Below are positions 1 to 9,535 of a stretch of DNA of 64,000 nucleotides, piece by piece (the stretch's first letter is position 1; each line of letters starts with the position of its first letter). The notes under the pieces were generated by a model, which ran no database searches, was not told the DNA's origin, and saw only the letters and a list, made by a program, of their open reading frames with translations. The DNA is from Hyphomicrobium_B sp001006785 (GTDB taxonomy: Bacteria > Pseudomonadota > Alphaproteobacteria > Rhizobiales > Hyphomicrobiaceae). Where the stretch lies: assembly GCF_001006785.1 (NCBI RefSeq), contig NZ_CDHO01000003.1:1798001-1862000 (forward strand). The letters run 5' to 3'. Both the position numbers and the translations under genes were made by a program.

Positions 1-347
1 CTGACCGCCTGGGTCAGGTAGGGGATCATCGGCAGCGCCGAGGGAATGGCGCCTAACGCCAGCCTTCCGGTCAGCCCGAAATCGCTGGTCGCGAGATGCG
101 CCAGCTCTTGGTGCATCGACGCCCAGTTGTTCAGGATGAGCTGCGCCCACTTCAGAACGCGGGCGCCTTCCTGCGTCAGCCCCTGATACCGCTGACCGCG
201 CTCGACGATCGGAACGCCGAGTTCAAGCTCGAGCTGCCGGATGCGGCCCGAGAGCGTTGGCTGCGTGACGTGACAGGCATTCGCGGCGCGCGTGAAATGC
301 TTTTCACGCGCCAGCGCGACGAGATACTGAAGCTGACGGATATCCAT
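1..347 (-). CDS. LysR-family transcriptional regulator, N-terminal part (cut by window edge)
   Basis: Reads leftwards off the window edge, so only the first 115 or so of about 300 residues are visible. Residues 1-60 form the typical LysR winged helix-turn-helix: the start MDIRQLQYLVALAREKHFTR is followed by AANACHVTQPTLSGRIRQLE. The next stretch enters the linker helix and effector-binding domain. LysR proteins are DNA-binding regulators that usually respond to a small-molecule coinducer; the ligand and target cannot be read here. The SDR-like gene lies just upstream on the same strand (66 bases apart), so there is no divergent target in view. Family call is confident, function unknown. Confidence 0.9.
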   Translation of the reverse strand, partial: MDIRQLQYLVALAREKHFTRAANACHVTQPTLSGRIRQLELELGVPIVERGQRYQGLTQEGARVLKWAQLILNNWASMHQELAHLATSDFGLTGRLALGAIPSALPMIPYLTQAV

Positions 348-412
348 AAACGCTCTCTGCGGCGAGAGCGGTAATCTTCAATGTTTCCCTAGCGGAAAGC
401 AATGGCGCGGTT

Positions 413-1159
413 TCAGCACGCCATTCCGTCGGCATCGAAGACATGCCCCGAGAGGCGACGTCCCCGATGTGATGCGAGATAGAGCGCAAGCGTCGCGACA
501 TCGGGCTCGTTCGTGAGGACCGCGCCGTCGTTGAAGCCGCTGTCGCCGACCACGCACGGCCCGACCGCGTTGATGCGGATGCCCTGGCCAGCCCAGCCCT
601 GCGCTTCGTTCGCCGTCATCGCCGCCAGCGCCGTGCGCGCGTAGCCAGCAACGGCCGTATCGCGGGCGCTCGTCGGCCGCGGCATTTTCAGGACGTTAAG
701 GATGAGGCCTTCGCTCAGAACCAGGTTCATGCGGTTCGCGACGATGCGCGTCAGCTGCGCGAGCGGCGAAAGCTTCTCGGTGATCAGCATTTCCAGGTCG
801 CTGTCGCGCTTCACCGCAGCCAGTTCATCCGACGAAATGGAAGCCATGTTGACGGCGGCGTCGAGCCCGCCATAGGCCTGCGCCGATGTCTGCGCGAAAG
901 CGGCGGCGCTGTCGGCGCTCGAAATATTCTGAGTATGCAGGCGAATATCGCCAGCCGTCTGCGTCAGGACAGCCGCAAGTTCGATCAGCTCAGGGGAAAG
1001 CTCGGCCGTGTGCACGATCAGACGCGCCTGCAAGTCGGCGAACGAACGCGCAATGTCGATGCCCGACGTCGCGGTAAGACCAGTTATGAGGATGCGCGCC
1101 TGCGCGAACTCACTCGTTACATACCCATCGGCACTCGTACTGACACGATCCATGTACAT
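413..1159 (-). CDS. Degenerate short-chain dehydrogenase/reductase-like protein
   Basis: About 248 residues with the SDR Rossmann layout. A nucleotide-loop-like ILITGLTATSGIDIARSFA comes near the N-terminus, VNMAS sits where NNAG is usual, and GWAGQGIRINAVGPC occurs near the C-terminus. The catalytic YxxxK is not intact: the matching segment reads YARTALAAM, with Tyr but no Lys four residues later. The start is the ATG at 1159, with an AGGGGA ribosome site about 10 bases upstream; an in-frame ATG at 1234 has none that I can see. It may bind NAD(P)(H) without SDR chemistry, or use an atypical site. Substrate unknown. Confidence 0.75.
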   Translation of the reverse strand: MYMDRVSTSADGYVTSEFAQARILITGLTATSGIDIARSFADLQARLIVHTAELSPELIELAAVLTQTAGDIRLHTQNISSADSAAAFAQTSAQAYGGLDAAVNMASISSDELAAVKRDSDLEMLITEKLSPLAQLTRIVANRMNLVLSEGLILNVLKMPRPTSARDTAVAGYARTALAAMTANEAQGWAGQGIRINAVGPCVVGDSGFNDGAVLTNEPDVATLALYLASHRGRRLSGHVFDADGMAC

Positions 1160-1484
1160 GGCGCTTGATCCCCTGCTCAACAGATAACGCAATACCGGCA
1201 AACGCGAGAGGCGCTGTCGGTCGTACGATACCACGGCGATTCGCCTAACGAGACCTAAACAGCACCCCGATTCGGGTGTGCCGGCGACAGGTCAAGGGCG
1301 GATTTGCGGCTTTGCACCGAGACTCGCAACGTGCACGCCGATCCTGATGTGTGACTGACGCGCGCCGCACGCGCTGGGAATCGAGCCGATCGCTGCTTAG
1401 GCTACGGAAACTTGGTGATAGGTCCCGCGCTCTGCATTGCATCTCGCTTCGCGAGCCTGCGAAGCTTGTCAGAGACACGAATCG

Positions 1485-3545
1485 ATGGGCGGCCTGAAGA
1501 CCATGAGAAGACAAGACGAAACGAAGCCTTCGGCAGCACCTGCAACGTCAGGTGCGGCGGGCGCGCCGGGTGCGCAAAGCGCCCCCCATACGCCCGGCCC
1601 GGACGTCGCGTCGAAACCCGATGCGGCCGCCGAACCGAAAAAAGAGTCAGGGCTGCGAGACGGCTTCGTGCTTCTGAGCATTGTGGTCGTTGCTGCCGCG
1701 ATCGCGACGATGCTTTACGCGCAGTTCGGTTTGCCGCTGGGCGCGTCGATCGGCGCGGGCGTCGGCGCCTGGATGCTGTTCATGCTGATCCACAAGCAGG
1801 TCCAGAAATCGGCGCAGATCGCGGAACTGAAAGCCGAGTTGGCGCGCACGCGCTTTCAAAGCGCTAAACCGCAACGCCCTGCCGCGCTTCGCGGGATGAA
1901 ACTTTCGCCCGCGAGCGGCGCAGTCAGTGAATCGCGCCAGCCGGAATTCCCGTCGGCCACGACCGCTTCCGACGCCGCGAAAGCCGCGGCCGCCGTCGTA
2001 CGCTCGGCGCCGTTGGGTGCGGCACCGCAGCGCCCGGCCGCAAATGCGGATGTCGCGTCTACGCCGGTCTCCGCGCCCGTTCATGGCCGTTTGTCCGTGC
2101 CGCCACTTCGCGGCGCTATGCCGACGCCTGAACAAGAGGCCGCAGAAACATCGCTGAACGACACATCGAACGATCTGACGGCGATGCGCTTCCCGGCATC
2201 GGGGATCGAGCCTGCGCGCGACGAGCGCACGTCCACGGGCGGCGCAGAGTTGATCCGCGATCAGTGGTCGTTCCGCCCGCGCACCGAAGCCTCGGTACCG
2301 GGTGCGCCGGCCGCTGCTCGCAGCGCGACGACTGTCGAAGGCGATCTCGAACTCGTGCAGCGCAAGATTCGCGAGCTTGCCGATGAGGTGAACTTCGTCG
2401 AAGCCGCGCGCTCGCCCGCAAAACCAATGCGTCCTGAGATGCGTTCGACGCCGACGACCGACGCCATCGAGCATTCGATCGGTGCACTCAAGGCCGCCGC
2501 CACCACGATGCGCGAGCGTCCGGGCGGCCTCGGTGACTTCATCCCGAAATCCGTTATTCCCGAGCCTGCGCCTTCGTCGTCGCCGAAACCGGCGTCGCTG
2601 CCGGATCTCGGCGAGCTCGTCATTCCCGCAACGGCCGAACGTATCGCGGGCGCCGACCATAGTCCGAAAAAGGCCGAGCCCGAGCTTGAGGCATCGCAGC
2701 ATGAGCCGCATCATGAATTGCCGCTCCCTGAACGGCCGCTGGTCGACTTCGGCATGAGCAACGCTCCGCCCGCTGCACCGGCGCCGCACAGTCGCGAGCT
2801 TGCCCAGGCGATCGATAACGCCGCGATCGACGTGTTCCTTGCGCCGATCGTGACGTTGTCCGAGCACGCCGTGAACCACTACGAGATGACGGTCGCGCTG
2901 CGCACGCCGGATGGCGCACGTCTCGACTCGCGCGAGGAAGAGTTCGCGCACGCCGGTCCCGATCTCGCCGCTAAGTTTGACAGCGAGCGGCTTCAGCGCG
3001 CCGCAGCTCTCTCGCTTCGCATGGAAGCGCGCGACAAGGATGGTTCGCTGCTTGTCGAAGTCATGGGCGGCTCGCTGTCGGAGCGCGCCTTCCTCGAAAC
3101 CATCGCGCACGTGTACGGCACCCGCCCCAAGGTCGCGACGCAGCTGGTCGTGCTTCTGACGCAGCGCGCCATCGACGCGTTCACGCCTTCCGTCTGGCAG
3201 GCCATTCGCGACATGCACGCCTATGGTTTCCGCTTTGCGCTCGACGGCATCGAACATATGCGTACCGACTTCGCAGCGCTGGCTGTGGCGGGCTTCCGCT
3301 TCATCCGCCTGCCGTCACACGTCGTCTTCGATGGCTTCACCGCATCCGATCGCTTCGTTGCAGCCGACGAAATCTATCAGCGCGCGACGCTCGCGGGCCT
3401 GTCGATCATCGCCAGCGGCATCGCAGACGCGAAAACTCAGAAGCGTCTTCTGGAGATCGGCGTCGATCTCGGACAGGGCGCGCTGTTCGGCGTTCCCCGG
3501 CAGGTGATGCTGACCGGCCCGTCAAACCAGTCGGCCGCCGCCTGA
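1485..3545 (+). CDS. Membrane-anchored protein with degenerate EAL domain
   Basis: About 686 residues. Two hydrophobic segments near residues 45-95 (GFVLLSIVVVAAAIATMLYA and ASIGAGVGAWMLFMLI) are followed by a short coiled stretch, a long Ala/Pro-rich low-complexity linker, and a C-terminal EAL-like fold of about 240 residues. Active EAL proteins hydrolyse cyclic di-GMP. Here the EAL signature is YEMTVAL and the DDFGTG loop reads FALDGIEHM, so metal-binding acids are lost and hydrolysis is unlikely. A role as a binding or scaffold protein is inferred. Candidate starts are ATG 1485 and 1503, with an in-frame ATG at 1437; none has a strong ribosome site. The gene stands alone before a HAD hydrolase. 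Confidence 0.8.
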   Translation: MGGLKTMRRQDETKPSAAPATSGAAGAPGAQSAPHTPGPDVASKPDAAAEPKKESGLRDGFVLLSIVVVAAAIATMLYAQFGLPLGASIGAGVGAWMLFMLIHKQVQKSAQIAELKAELARTRFQSAKPQRPAALRGMKLSPASGAVSESRQPEFPSATTASDAAKAAAAVVRSAPLGAAPQRPAANADVASTPVSAPVHGRLSVPPLRGAMPTPEQEAAETSLNDTSNDLTAMRFPASGIEPARDERTSTGGAELIRDQWSFRPRTEASVPGAPAAARSATTVEGDLELVQRKIRELADEVNFVEAARSPAKPMRPEMRSTPTTDAIEHSIGALKAAATTMRERPGGLGDFIPKSVIPEPAPSSSPKPASLPDLGELVIPATAERIAGADHSPKKAEPELEASQHEPHHELPLPERPLVDFGMSNAPPAAPAPHSRELAQAIDNAAIDVFLAPIVTLSEHAVNHYEMTVALRTPDGARLDSREEEFAHAGPDLAAKFDSERLQRAAALSLRMEARDKDGSLLVEVMGGSLSERAFLETIAHVYGTRPKVATQLVVLLTQRAIDAFTPSVWQAIRDMHAYGFRFALDGIEHMRTDFAALAVAGFRFIRLPSHVVFDGFTASDRFVAADEIYQRATLAGLSIIASGIADAKTQKRLLEIGVDLGQGALFGVPRQVMLTGPSNQSAAA

Positions 3546-3678
3546 GACGCGATTGAAGCGGACGACGCATCGCCGCGCCGTCCGCCGAGCCCGCTCAAGT
3601 CGATGACAGGATGATCTCCTGACGCTATAGGGCACTCCGCGTGCCGACGCCTGGCGCGCGGAGACACCTGGATCATCC

Positions 3679-4533
3679 ATGACTGCAATTCCGGTTCTGC
3701 AATCGATCGCGCCCCTCGCTGCAACGGCGGATCTTTGGTTCGTCGATATCTGGGGCGTCATGCACAACGGCGTGCGCCCCTATGCGTCTTCCGTCGCCGC
3801 ATGCGAAGCATTTCGGCGGCAAGGCGGCACGATCCTCCTCGTCACCAACTCGCCGCGCCCGCGCGAAAGCGTTGCCCGCCAACTCGACGGCATCGGTGTC
3901 GCGCGCTCGGCCTACGACGGTATCGTCAGCTCCGGCGATGTCTCGCGCAGCCTCATCGAAGATTGGGCGGGCGAGCCGATCCTCCACATCGGCCCCGAAC
4001 GTGATTTGCCGGTCTTCGCCAACTTGCAGGCAAACCCCGGAGCCGGCGTCGCCGACGCTGTCGTCGCCGTCTGCACCGGCCTTTATGACGACGAGAAAGA
4101 AACGCCGGCCGACTACGCAGACATGCTCGCAAAACTCAAAGCCCGCGACATACCGATGATCTGCGCCAATCCGGATCAGAAGGTCGAGCGCGACGGACGC
4201 CTGATCTATTGCGCCGGTGCGATCGCGCGCGCCTACGAAGCGCTGGGCGGCATAGTGAGTTACGCGGGCAAGCCGTTTCAGCCGATCTACGATCTGGCGC
4301 TCGAGATCGGCAGCGACACGCGCGGCAAATCGATAGCGAAAGACCGTGTGCTCGCAATCGGCGACGGCGTTTCAACGGACATCGCGGGCGCAAGCAATTT
4401 CGGCATTCGTTCGGTTTTCATCGCGAGCGGCGTCGACGTGAACGCGAACGAGAATGTCGGCGCCGCCGCCGCACGCCTGTTCGCGAACTCGTCAGCTCAG
4501 CCCATCGCTGTCATGAACGGCTTCAACTGGTAA
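3679..4533 (+). CDS. HAD-superfamily class IIA hydrolase (TIGR01459-type)
   Basis: 284 residues, a full-length HAD phosphatase-like protein of the NagD-related class IIA group. Motif I is FVDIWGVMHNG with the nucleophile Asp23; the second Asp of the usual DxD is a Trp, as I recall is typical of the TIGR01459 subfamily. VTNSPRP supplies motif II, GKPFQPIYDLAL lies in the cap/core junction, and AIGDGVSTDIAGA is motif IV with the metal-binding acidic pair. The substrate is unknown; sugar- or nucleotide-phosphate hydrolysis is the family expectation. The gene is monocistronic as far as can be seen, 133 bases after the EAL-like gene and convergent with the oxidoreductase downstream. Confidence 0.88.
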   Translation: MTAIPVLQSIAPLAATADLWFVDIWGVMHNGVRPYASSVAACEAFRRQGGTILLVTNSPRPRESVARQLDGIGVARSAYDGIVSSGDVSRSLIEDWAGEPILHIGPERDLPVFANLQANPGAGVADAVVAVCTGLYDDEKETPADYADMLAKLKARDIPMICANPDQKVERDGRLIYCAGAIARAYEALGGIVSYAGKPFQPIYDLALEIGSDTRGKSIAKDRVLAIGDGVSTDIAGASNFGIRSVFIASGVDVNANENVGAAAARLFANSSAQPIAVMNGFNW

Positions 4534-4644
4534 TCGCATCGCGCGACACGAATCCGGCAAGCTGCGCCGCCCTTCCAACATGGCCGCGCAACAGTGCGCG
4601 GCACACCGAACGTAGATGGCCGCCTACGCGGCCATCCACGGCAA

Positions 4645-5640
4645 TTAGATGGTCAGTACGATCTTGCCGATGTGTTCGCTCGACTCCATCCGCGCGTGAG
4701 CTTTCGCCGCGTCCGCTAACGGAAACGTGCTGTCGACCGGGATCTTGATTTTTCCCGACGCCACCAGCGGAATGACCTTTTCCTCCAAAGCGCGCGCGAT
4801 GCCGCCCTTCACGTCGTTCGAACGGATGCGCAGCGTCGATCCGGTGATCGTCAACCGCTTCAGCATCACGCGGATGAAGTCGATCGTCGCTGTCGAACCT
4901 TTCTGATACGCGATATTGACCAGGCGTCCGTCATCCGCCAGCGCGCGGATGTTCTTGTCGATGTAGTCGCCGCCGACCATGTCGAGAATGACGTCGACGC
5001 CGCGCTTGCCCGTTTCGGCTTTGACGACTTCCGAAAAATCCTGGGTCCGGTAATTGATCGCGATGTCCGCGCCGAGCGCGCGCGCGGCCTCGCACTTCTC
5101 ATCCGAGCCGACCGTGGTGATGACGCGCGCACCGAGCGCCTTCGCAAGCTGGATCGCCGTGACGCCGATGCCGCTCGTGCCGCCATGTACGAGAAACGTC
5201 TCGCCCGCTTTCAGCGCCCCGCGCTCGAATACATTGTGCCAGACCGTGAAGAACGTCTCCGGGATCGCGGCCGCGTCGGTGAACGAAAGGGCTTTGGGCT
5301 TGCGAATGCAGCAGACCGCAGGCGCGACCGCATATTCCGCATATCCGCCGCCGGGCGTCAGCGCGAGCACCGCATCGCCGACGGCAAGTCCATTGACGCC
5401 CTCACCGAGCGCCGCGACCACGCCCGCGACCTCGAGGCCCGGAAGCTCGGAATGGCCTTTCGGCGCCGGGTAATTTCCTTGCCGCTGCAGCACGTCCGGC
5501 CGGTTGACGCCTGCCGCTGCAACTTTGATCAGCACGTCGCCCGCGCCCGGCGTCGGCACGGGAATGTCGCGCACCTGCAGAACTTCGGGTCCGCCTTTTC
5601 CTTCGATGACAACGGCTTTCATGGAGGTCTGGGCGCTCAT
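4645..5640 (-). CDS. NAD(P)H:quinone oxidoreductase, MDR/zeta-crystallin type
   Basis: 331 residues from ATG 5640; ATG 5622 (MKAVVIEGKGG) and ATG 5655 are alternatives, and none has a strong ribosome site. Residues 1-130 are the GroES-like domain (GAGDVLIKVAAAGVNRPDVL). The Rossmann domain follows with LVHGGTSGIGVTAIQLAKAL and MVGGDYIDKNIRALADDGR. The structural and catalytic zinc ligands of alcohol dehydrogenases are absent, as expected for the zinc-free quinone reductase branch (PIG3/Qor-like). It likely reduces quinones or other electrophiles with NADPH in the cytoplasm. It is divergent from the DUF1192 gene at 5796. Confidence 0.88.
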   Translation of the reverse strand: MSAQTSMKAVVIEGKGGPEVLQVRDIPVPTPGAGDVLIKVAAAGVNRPDVLQRQGNYPAPKGHSELPGLEVAGVVAALGEGVNGLAVGDAVLALTPGGGYAEYAVAPAVCCIRKPKALSFTDAAAIPETFFTVWHNVFERGALKAGETFLVHGGTSGIGVTAIQLAKALGARVITTVGSDEKCEAARALGADIAINYRTQDFSEVVKAETGKRGVDVILDMVGGDYIDKNIRALADDGRLVNIAYQKGSTATIDFIRVMLKRLTITGSTLRIRSNDVKGGIARALEEKVIPLVASGKIKIPVDSTFPLADAAKAHARMESSEHIGKIVLTI

Positions 5641-5795
5641 CTGCTGATCTTTCATTGTGGGAGTGCGCGAGCAATGCACGCTCCGATCCCGCCCCGCAAG
5701 CCGCGCCAACGCGTCACGAGGGCTCAGCGCCTCGACCGCGCGGGCCCGCTTGGCTACTGTCATACCGGAATGAAGCTCAGCATGGAGGTGCGCCA

Positions 5796-5987
5796 GTGGA
5801 CCTTGATGACCTGATGCCGGCAAAGAAGCCGAGCGGTGTCGTGATCGGCGAAAGCCTGTCGACGTTGTCCGTCGCGGAACTCGAAAAGCGGATCACGGAT
5901 CTCAATTCCGAAATCGAACGCGTGCGTATCGAACTCGACAAGAAACGTAGGCATGAAGCCGCAGCGCAGGCGCTTTTTAAATCATGA
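5796..5987 (+). CDS. DUF1192 family small protein
   Basis: 63 residues from a GTG start with a GGAGG ribosome site at 5784-5788; this decides the start over a longer in-frame reading that begins at 5655. The order of parts is an N-terminal VDLDDLMPAKKPSG, then a heptad-rich helix of about 35 residues (LSTLSVAELEKRITDLNSEI) that looks like a short coiled coil. This matches DUF1192, a small alphaproteobacterial family of unknown function. It sits 374 bases before rcdA, with the CtrA-box spacer between them, so it is probably not in the same operon. Confidence 0.82.
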   Translation: MDLDDLMPAKKPSGVVIGESLSTLSVAELEKRITDLNSEIERVRIELDKKRRHEAAAQALFKS

Positions 5988-6361
5988 AGCGCGCGTTAAT
6001 CGGATTCATCGAATGCCGAATATCGCGCTTAAGAAAAAGCGCGTGATCGCGAAAGCTCATGCGCGCGGCAATCCTGAATTTCGCGTCGTGCGCGAGCAAC
6101 GTCCGCTTAACCCGAACTTAAGCATATGGCGGCAAAGTCACCACCGATCCGGGCCATCTGGATTGAAGCGGCCCCTCTGCCGCTTGTTTGACGCCTCCTG
6201 TTGACTTTCGAGCTGTCCATAAAAGTGGGCGGCTCTTTTTTTGCATTGTCCACAGGATCGAAAAAAGTGCCCCGTTTTGGGCGTTCTTATTAACTATGGT
6301 GCCCTACTGTCAGTTCGTGATAGCAACAGCGGACGGGTAAGCGTTTGTATCGTTGAGGGTC
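5988..6361. other. Intergenic region upstream of rcdA
   Basis: 374 bases without a convincing gene. It contains a perfect TTAA-N7-TTAA CtrA box (6107-6121) and, from about 6200, an A/T-richer stretch leading to the ribosome site of rcdA. A short reading frame overlapping 5953-6204 shows no family features and overlaps the DUF1192 gene, so I do not call it. Confidence 0.6.
6107..6121 (+). promoter_or_regulatory. CtrA box (TTAA-N7-TTAA) upstream of rcdA
   Basis: The sequence TTAACCCGAACTTAA fits the full CtrA consensus exactly. It lies about 240 bases before the rcdA start at 6362. CtrA is the master cell-cycle response regulator of alphaproteobacteria, and RcdA is an adaptor for CtrA proteolysis, so a feedback input is plausible. 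The long distance to the start is a caveat. Confidence 0.65.
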
Positions 6362-6910
6362 ATGAGTAACGTATTCAGCGTCGACGGCGCGCAGCAAAGC
6401 GGCGCCATAACGGTCTCGTTCGGAGAACGCTTTCAGTCCTCCGAGCAGTTTGACCATATCTTCCGCGAAGGCATGGCGCTGGTCGAGCGCACGGCGAGCT
6501 ATCTCGATGGCCCGGGCCGCAAGGAAGCAAAGAATCTGAACGGTTCGGCGGGTGTGCTCTATGCAACCGAGAGCATGCGCCTGACGACCCGTCTTCTGGA
6601 TCTCGCGTCGTGGCTCCTGATCCGCCGCGCTTTGCGCGAGGGAGAGATCACCGACGAAGAGGCGCAGAAGAAACGCCGCCGCGTGAAGCTGCAGGCGTTC
6701 GGCCGTCCTTCGCACGTCAAAGGTTTTCCGGAGCTGCCGAACGGCCTCAAAGGCCTGATCGAGGAAAGCTTCGCGCTGCACGACCGCATCTCTCAGCTCG
6801 ACCGCGCGATGTCGAAGCCGGACGATAGCGAGTCACTGACAGGCGCAGCAAACCCTGTCGCGCAGCAGGTGGGACTGCTCGAGCGCGCTTTCGCGAGCAA
6901 GCTCAGCTGA
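6362..6910 (+). CDS. rcdA: RcdA-like CtrA-degradation adaptor (DUF1465)
   Basis: 182 residues, the usual length of DUF1465/RcdA. Recognisable conserved segments are FGERFQSSEQFDHIFREGMA, ASYLDGPGRKEAKNL, ATESMRLTTRLLDLASWLL and the basic RRRVKLQAF segment. In Caulobacter, RcdA links ClpXP, CpdR and PopA to deliver CtrA and other substrates for cell-cycle proteolysis. The protein is predicted helical and cytoplasmic, with a flexible C-terminal tail. The start ATG at 6362 has GAGGG at 6355-6359. A strong bidirectional terminator follows at 6930. A perfect CtrA box lies upstream, suggesting that CtrA controls its own degradation machinery here. Confidence 0.85.
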   Translation: MSNVFSVDGAQQSGAITVSFGERFQSSEQFDHIFREGMALVERTASYLDGPGRKEAKNLNGSAGVLYATESMRLTTRLLDLASWLLIRRALREGEITDEEAQKKRRRVKLQAFGRPSHVKGFPELPNGLKGLIEESFALHDRISQLDRAMSKPDDSESLTGAANPVAQQVGLLERAFASKLS

Positions 6911-6929
6911 GCGCCGCCAAGATCGAAAT

Positions 6930-6966
6930 CAAAAAAGGCCCGGTCATCGAACCGGGCCTTTTTATT
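6930..6966. terminator. Bidirectional rho-independent terminator between rcdA and rpmE
   Basis: Stem GGCCCGGT / ACCGGGCC around the loop CATCGA, flanked by A6 on the left and T5 on the right, so it can end transcription of rcdA (plus) and rpmE (minus). Confidence 0.9.
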
Positions 6967-6995
6967 TTGGAAATCTATAAGTCGCGATGCCGCGA

Positions 6996-7220
6996 TCAGA
7001 ACATGCCTTCGAACTTCTTCTTGAAGCGCGACAGACGGCCACCGCGGTCCATCAGCTTCTGATCGCCGCCCGTCCAGGCGGGATGCGTGTTCGGATCGAT
7101 GTCGAGGGTCAGCGTGTCGCCCTCTTTGCCGTAGGTCGAATAGGTGGTGAATTCCGACCCATCGGTCATCACGACTTTGATCTGGTGATAATCGGGGTGG
7201 AGATCGGCGTCTTTCTTCAT
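6996..7220 (-). CDS. rpmE: 50S ribosomal protein L31
   Basis: 74 residues, full length. The segments MKKDADLHPDYHQIKVVMTD, DPNTHPAWTGG and RGGRLSRFKKKF are typical of alphaproteobacterial L31. The CxxC zinc ligands of the zinc-binding L31 form are absent, so this is the cysteine-free type, which does not depend on zinc. It is a component of the large ribosomal subunit. Divergent from the ABC exporter gene across a 264-base spacer, and it shares a bidirectional terminator with rcdA. Confidence 0.95.
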   Translation of the reverse strand: MKKDADLHPDYHQIKVVMTDGSEFTTYSTYGKEGDTLTLDIDPNTHPAWTGGDQKLMDRGGRLSRFKKKFEGMF

Positions 7221-7484
7221 GGCGGTAGTCCGTCTTGAAAATGCGTTGCTGGCGGCGAAGCTTCAGAAAGCTCCGGCCCTTTAGATTGCAAAGGGACTGA
7301 ATTGGCTGCTGTGTACCCGGAAAGAGGGCCCTGCACAAGGCCGGAAAGTCGCACGTAGAGCGCCCGCAGACGGCCCGGCAGCGGCCCATTGTCTCTTGAG
7401 CCGGGGCTTAGGCTCAGGCATGGTCCCGGGCGGCTTTAAGGGTTGAAACGGCTATGTTTCCCCGAGCGTTGGATCAGAAAGCCG

Positions 7485-9302
<1,818 letters not shown>

Positions 9303-9332
9303 GCGGGCGCCGGACGCCGGTTAGCTGCAGTC

Positions 9333-9347
9333 TTAACTGCCGGTTAA
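9333..9347 (+). promoter_or_regulatory. CtrA box upstream of the 36-codon membrane peptide gene
   Basis: TTAACTGCCGGTTAA is a perfect TTAA-N7-TTAA match, ending 23 bases before the ATG at 9371. If the box overlaps the -35 region, as at many CtrA-activated promoters, transcription would start almost at the start codon. Confidence 0.55.
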
Positions 9348-9370
9348 CGCCCGCCACTCATGATGGTCGC

Positions 9371-9481
9371 ATGAGAGGATTGCTCGCCATCGTCATCCTG
9401 TTCGCGGCCTTTGCTTACGACATGTCGTACAACGGCGGCGCAGGCATCGATTGGGTTCTGACAACCTTGGGCGTGCGATAG
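9371..9481 (+). CDS. Very small membrane protein
   Basis: 36 residues. The start MRGLLAIVILFAAFAYDMSY is one hydrophobic segment, followed by NGGAGIDWVLTTLGVR. Small proteins of this form (basic start, one transmembrane stretch, Tyr-Asp, Asn-Gly) are, as far as I recall, common and unannotated in Hyphomicrobiales. Codon use matches the neighbours. A perfect CtrA box lies immediately upstream. No strong Shine-Dalgarno is visible. It lies between the ABC exporter and the convergent OmpA/MotB-like gene. Function unknown. Confidence 0.6.
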   Translation: MRGLLAIVILFAAFAYDMSYNGGAGIDWVLTTLGVR

Positions 9482-9535
9482 CGCGCTCGACGTCTACCCC
9501 TCGACCAACGTCTACGCCTCGGCGCCGCGCCCAAC

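Noticed and set aside
1647..3257. 536-codon open frame antisense to the EAL-like gene
   Set aside because: Very Arg-rich, no domain, and fully explained by the plus-strand gene with its membrane hairpin and EAL fold.
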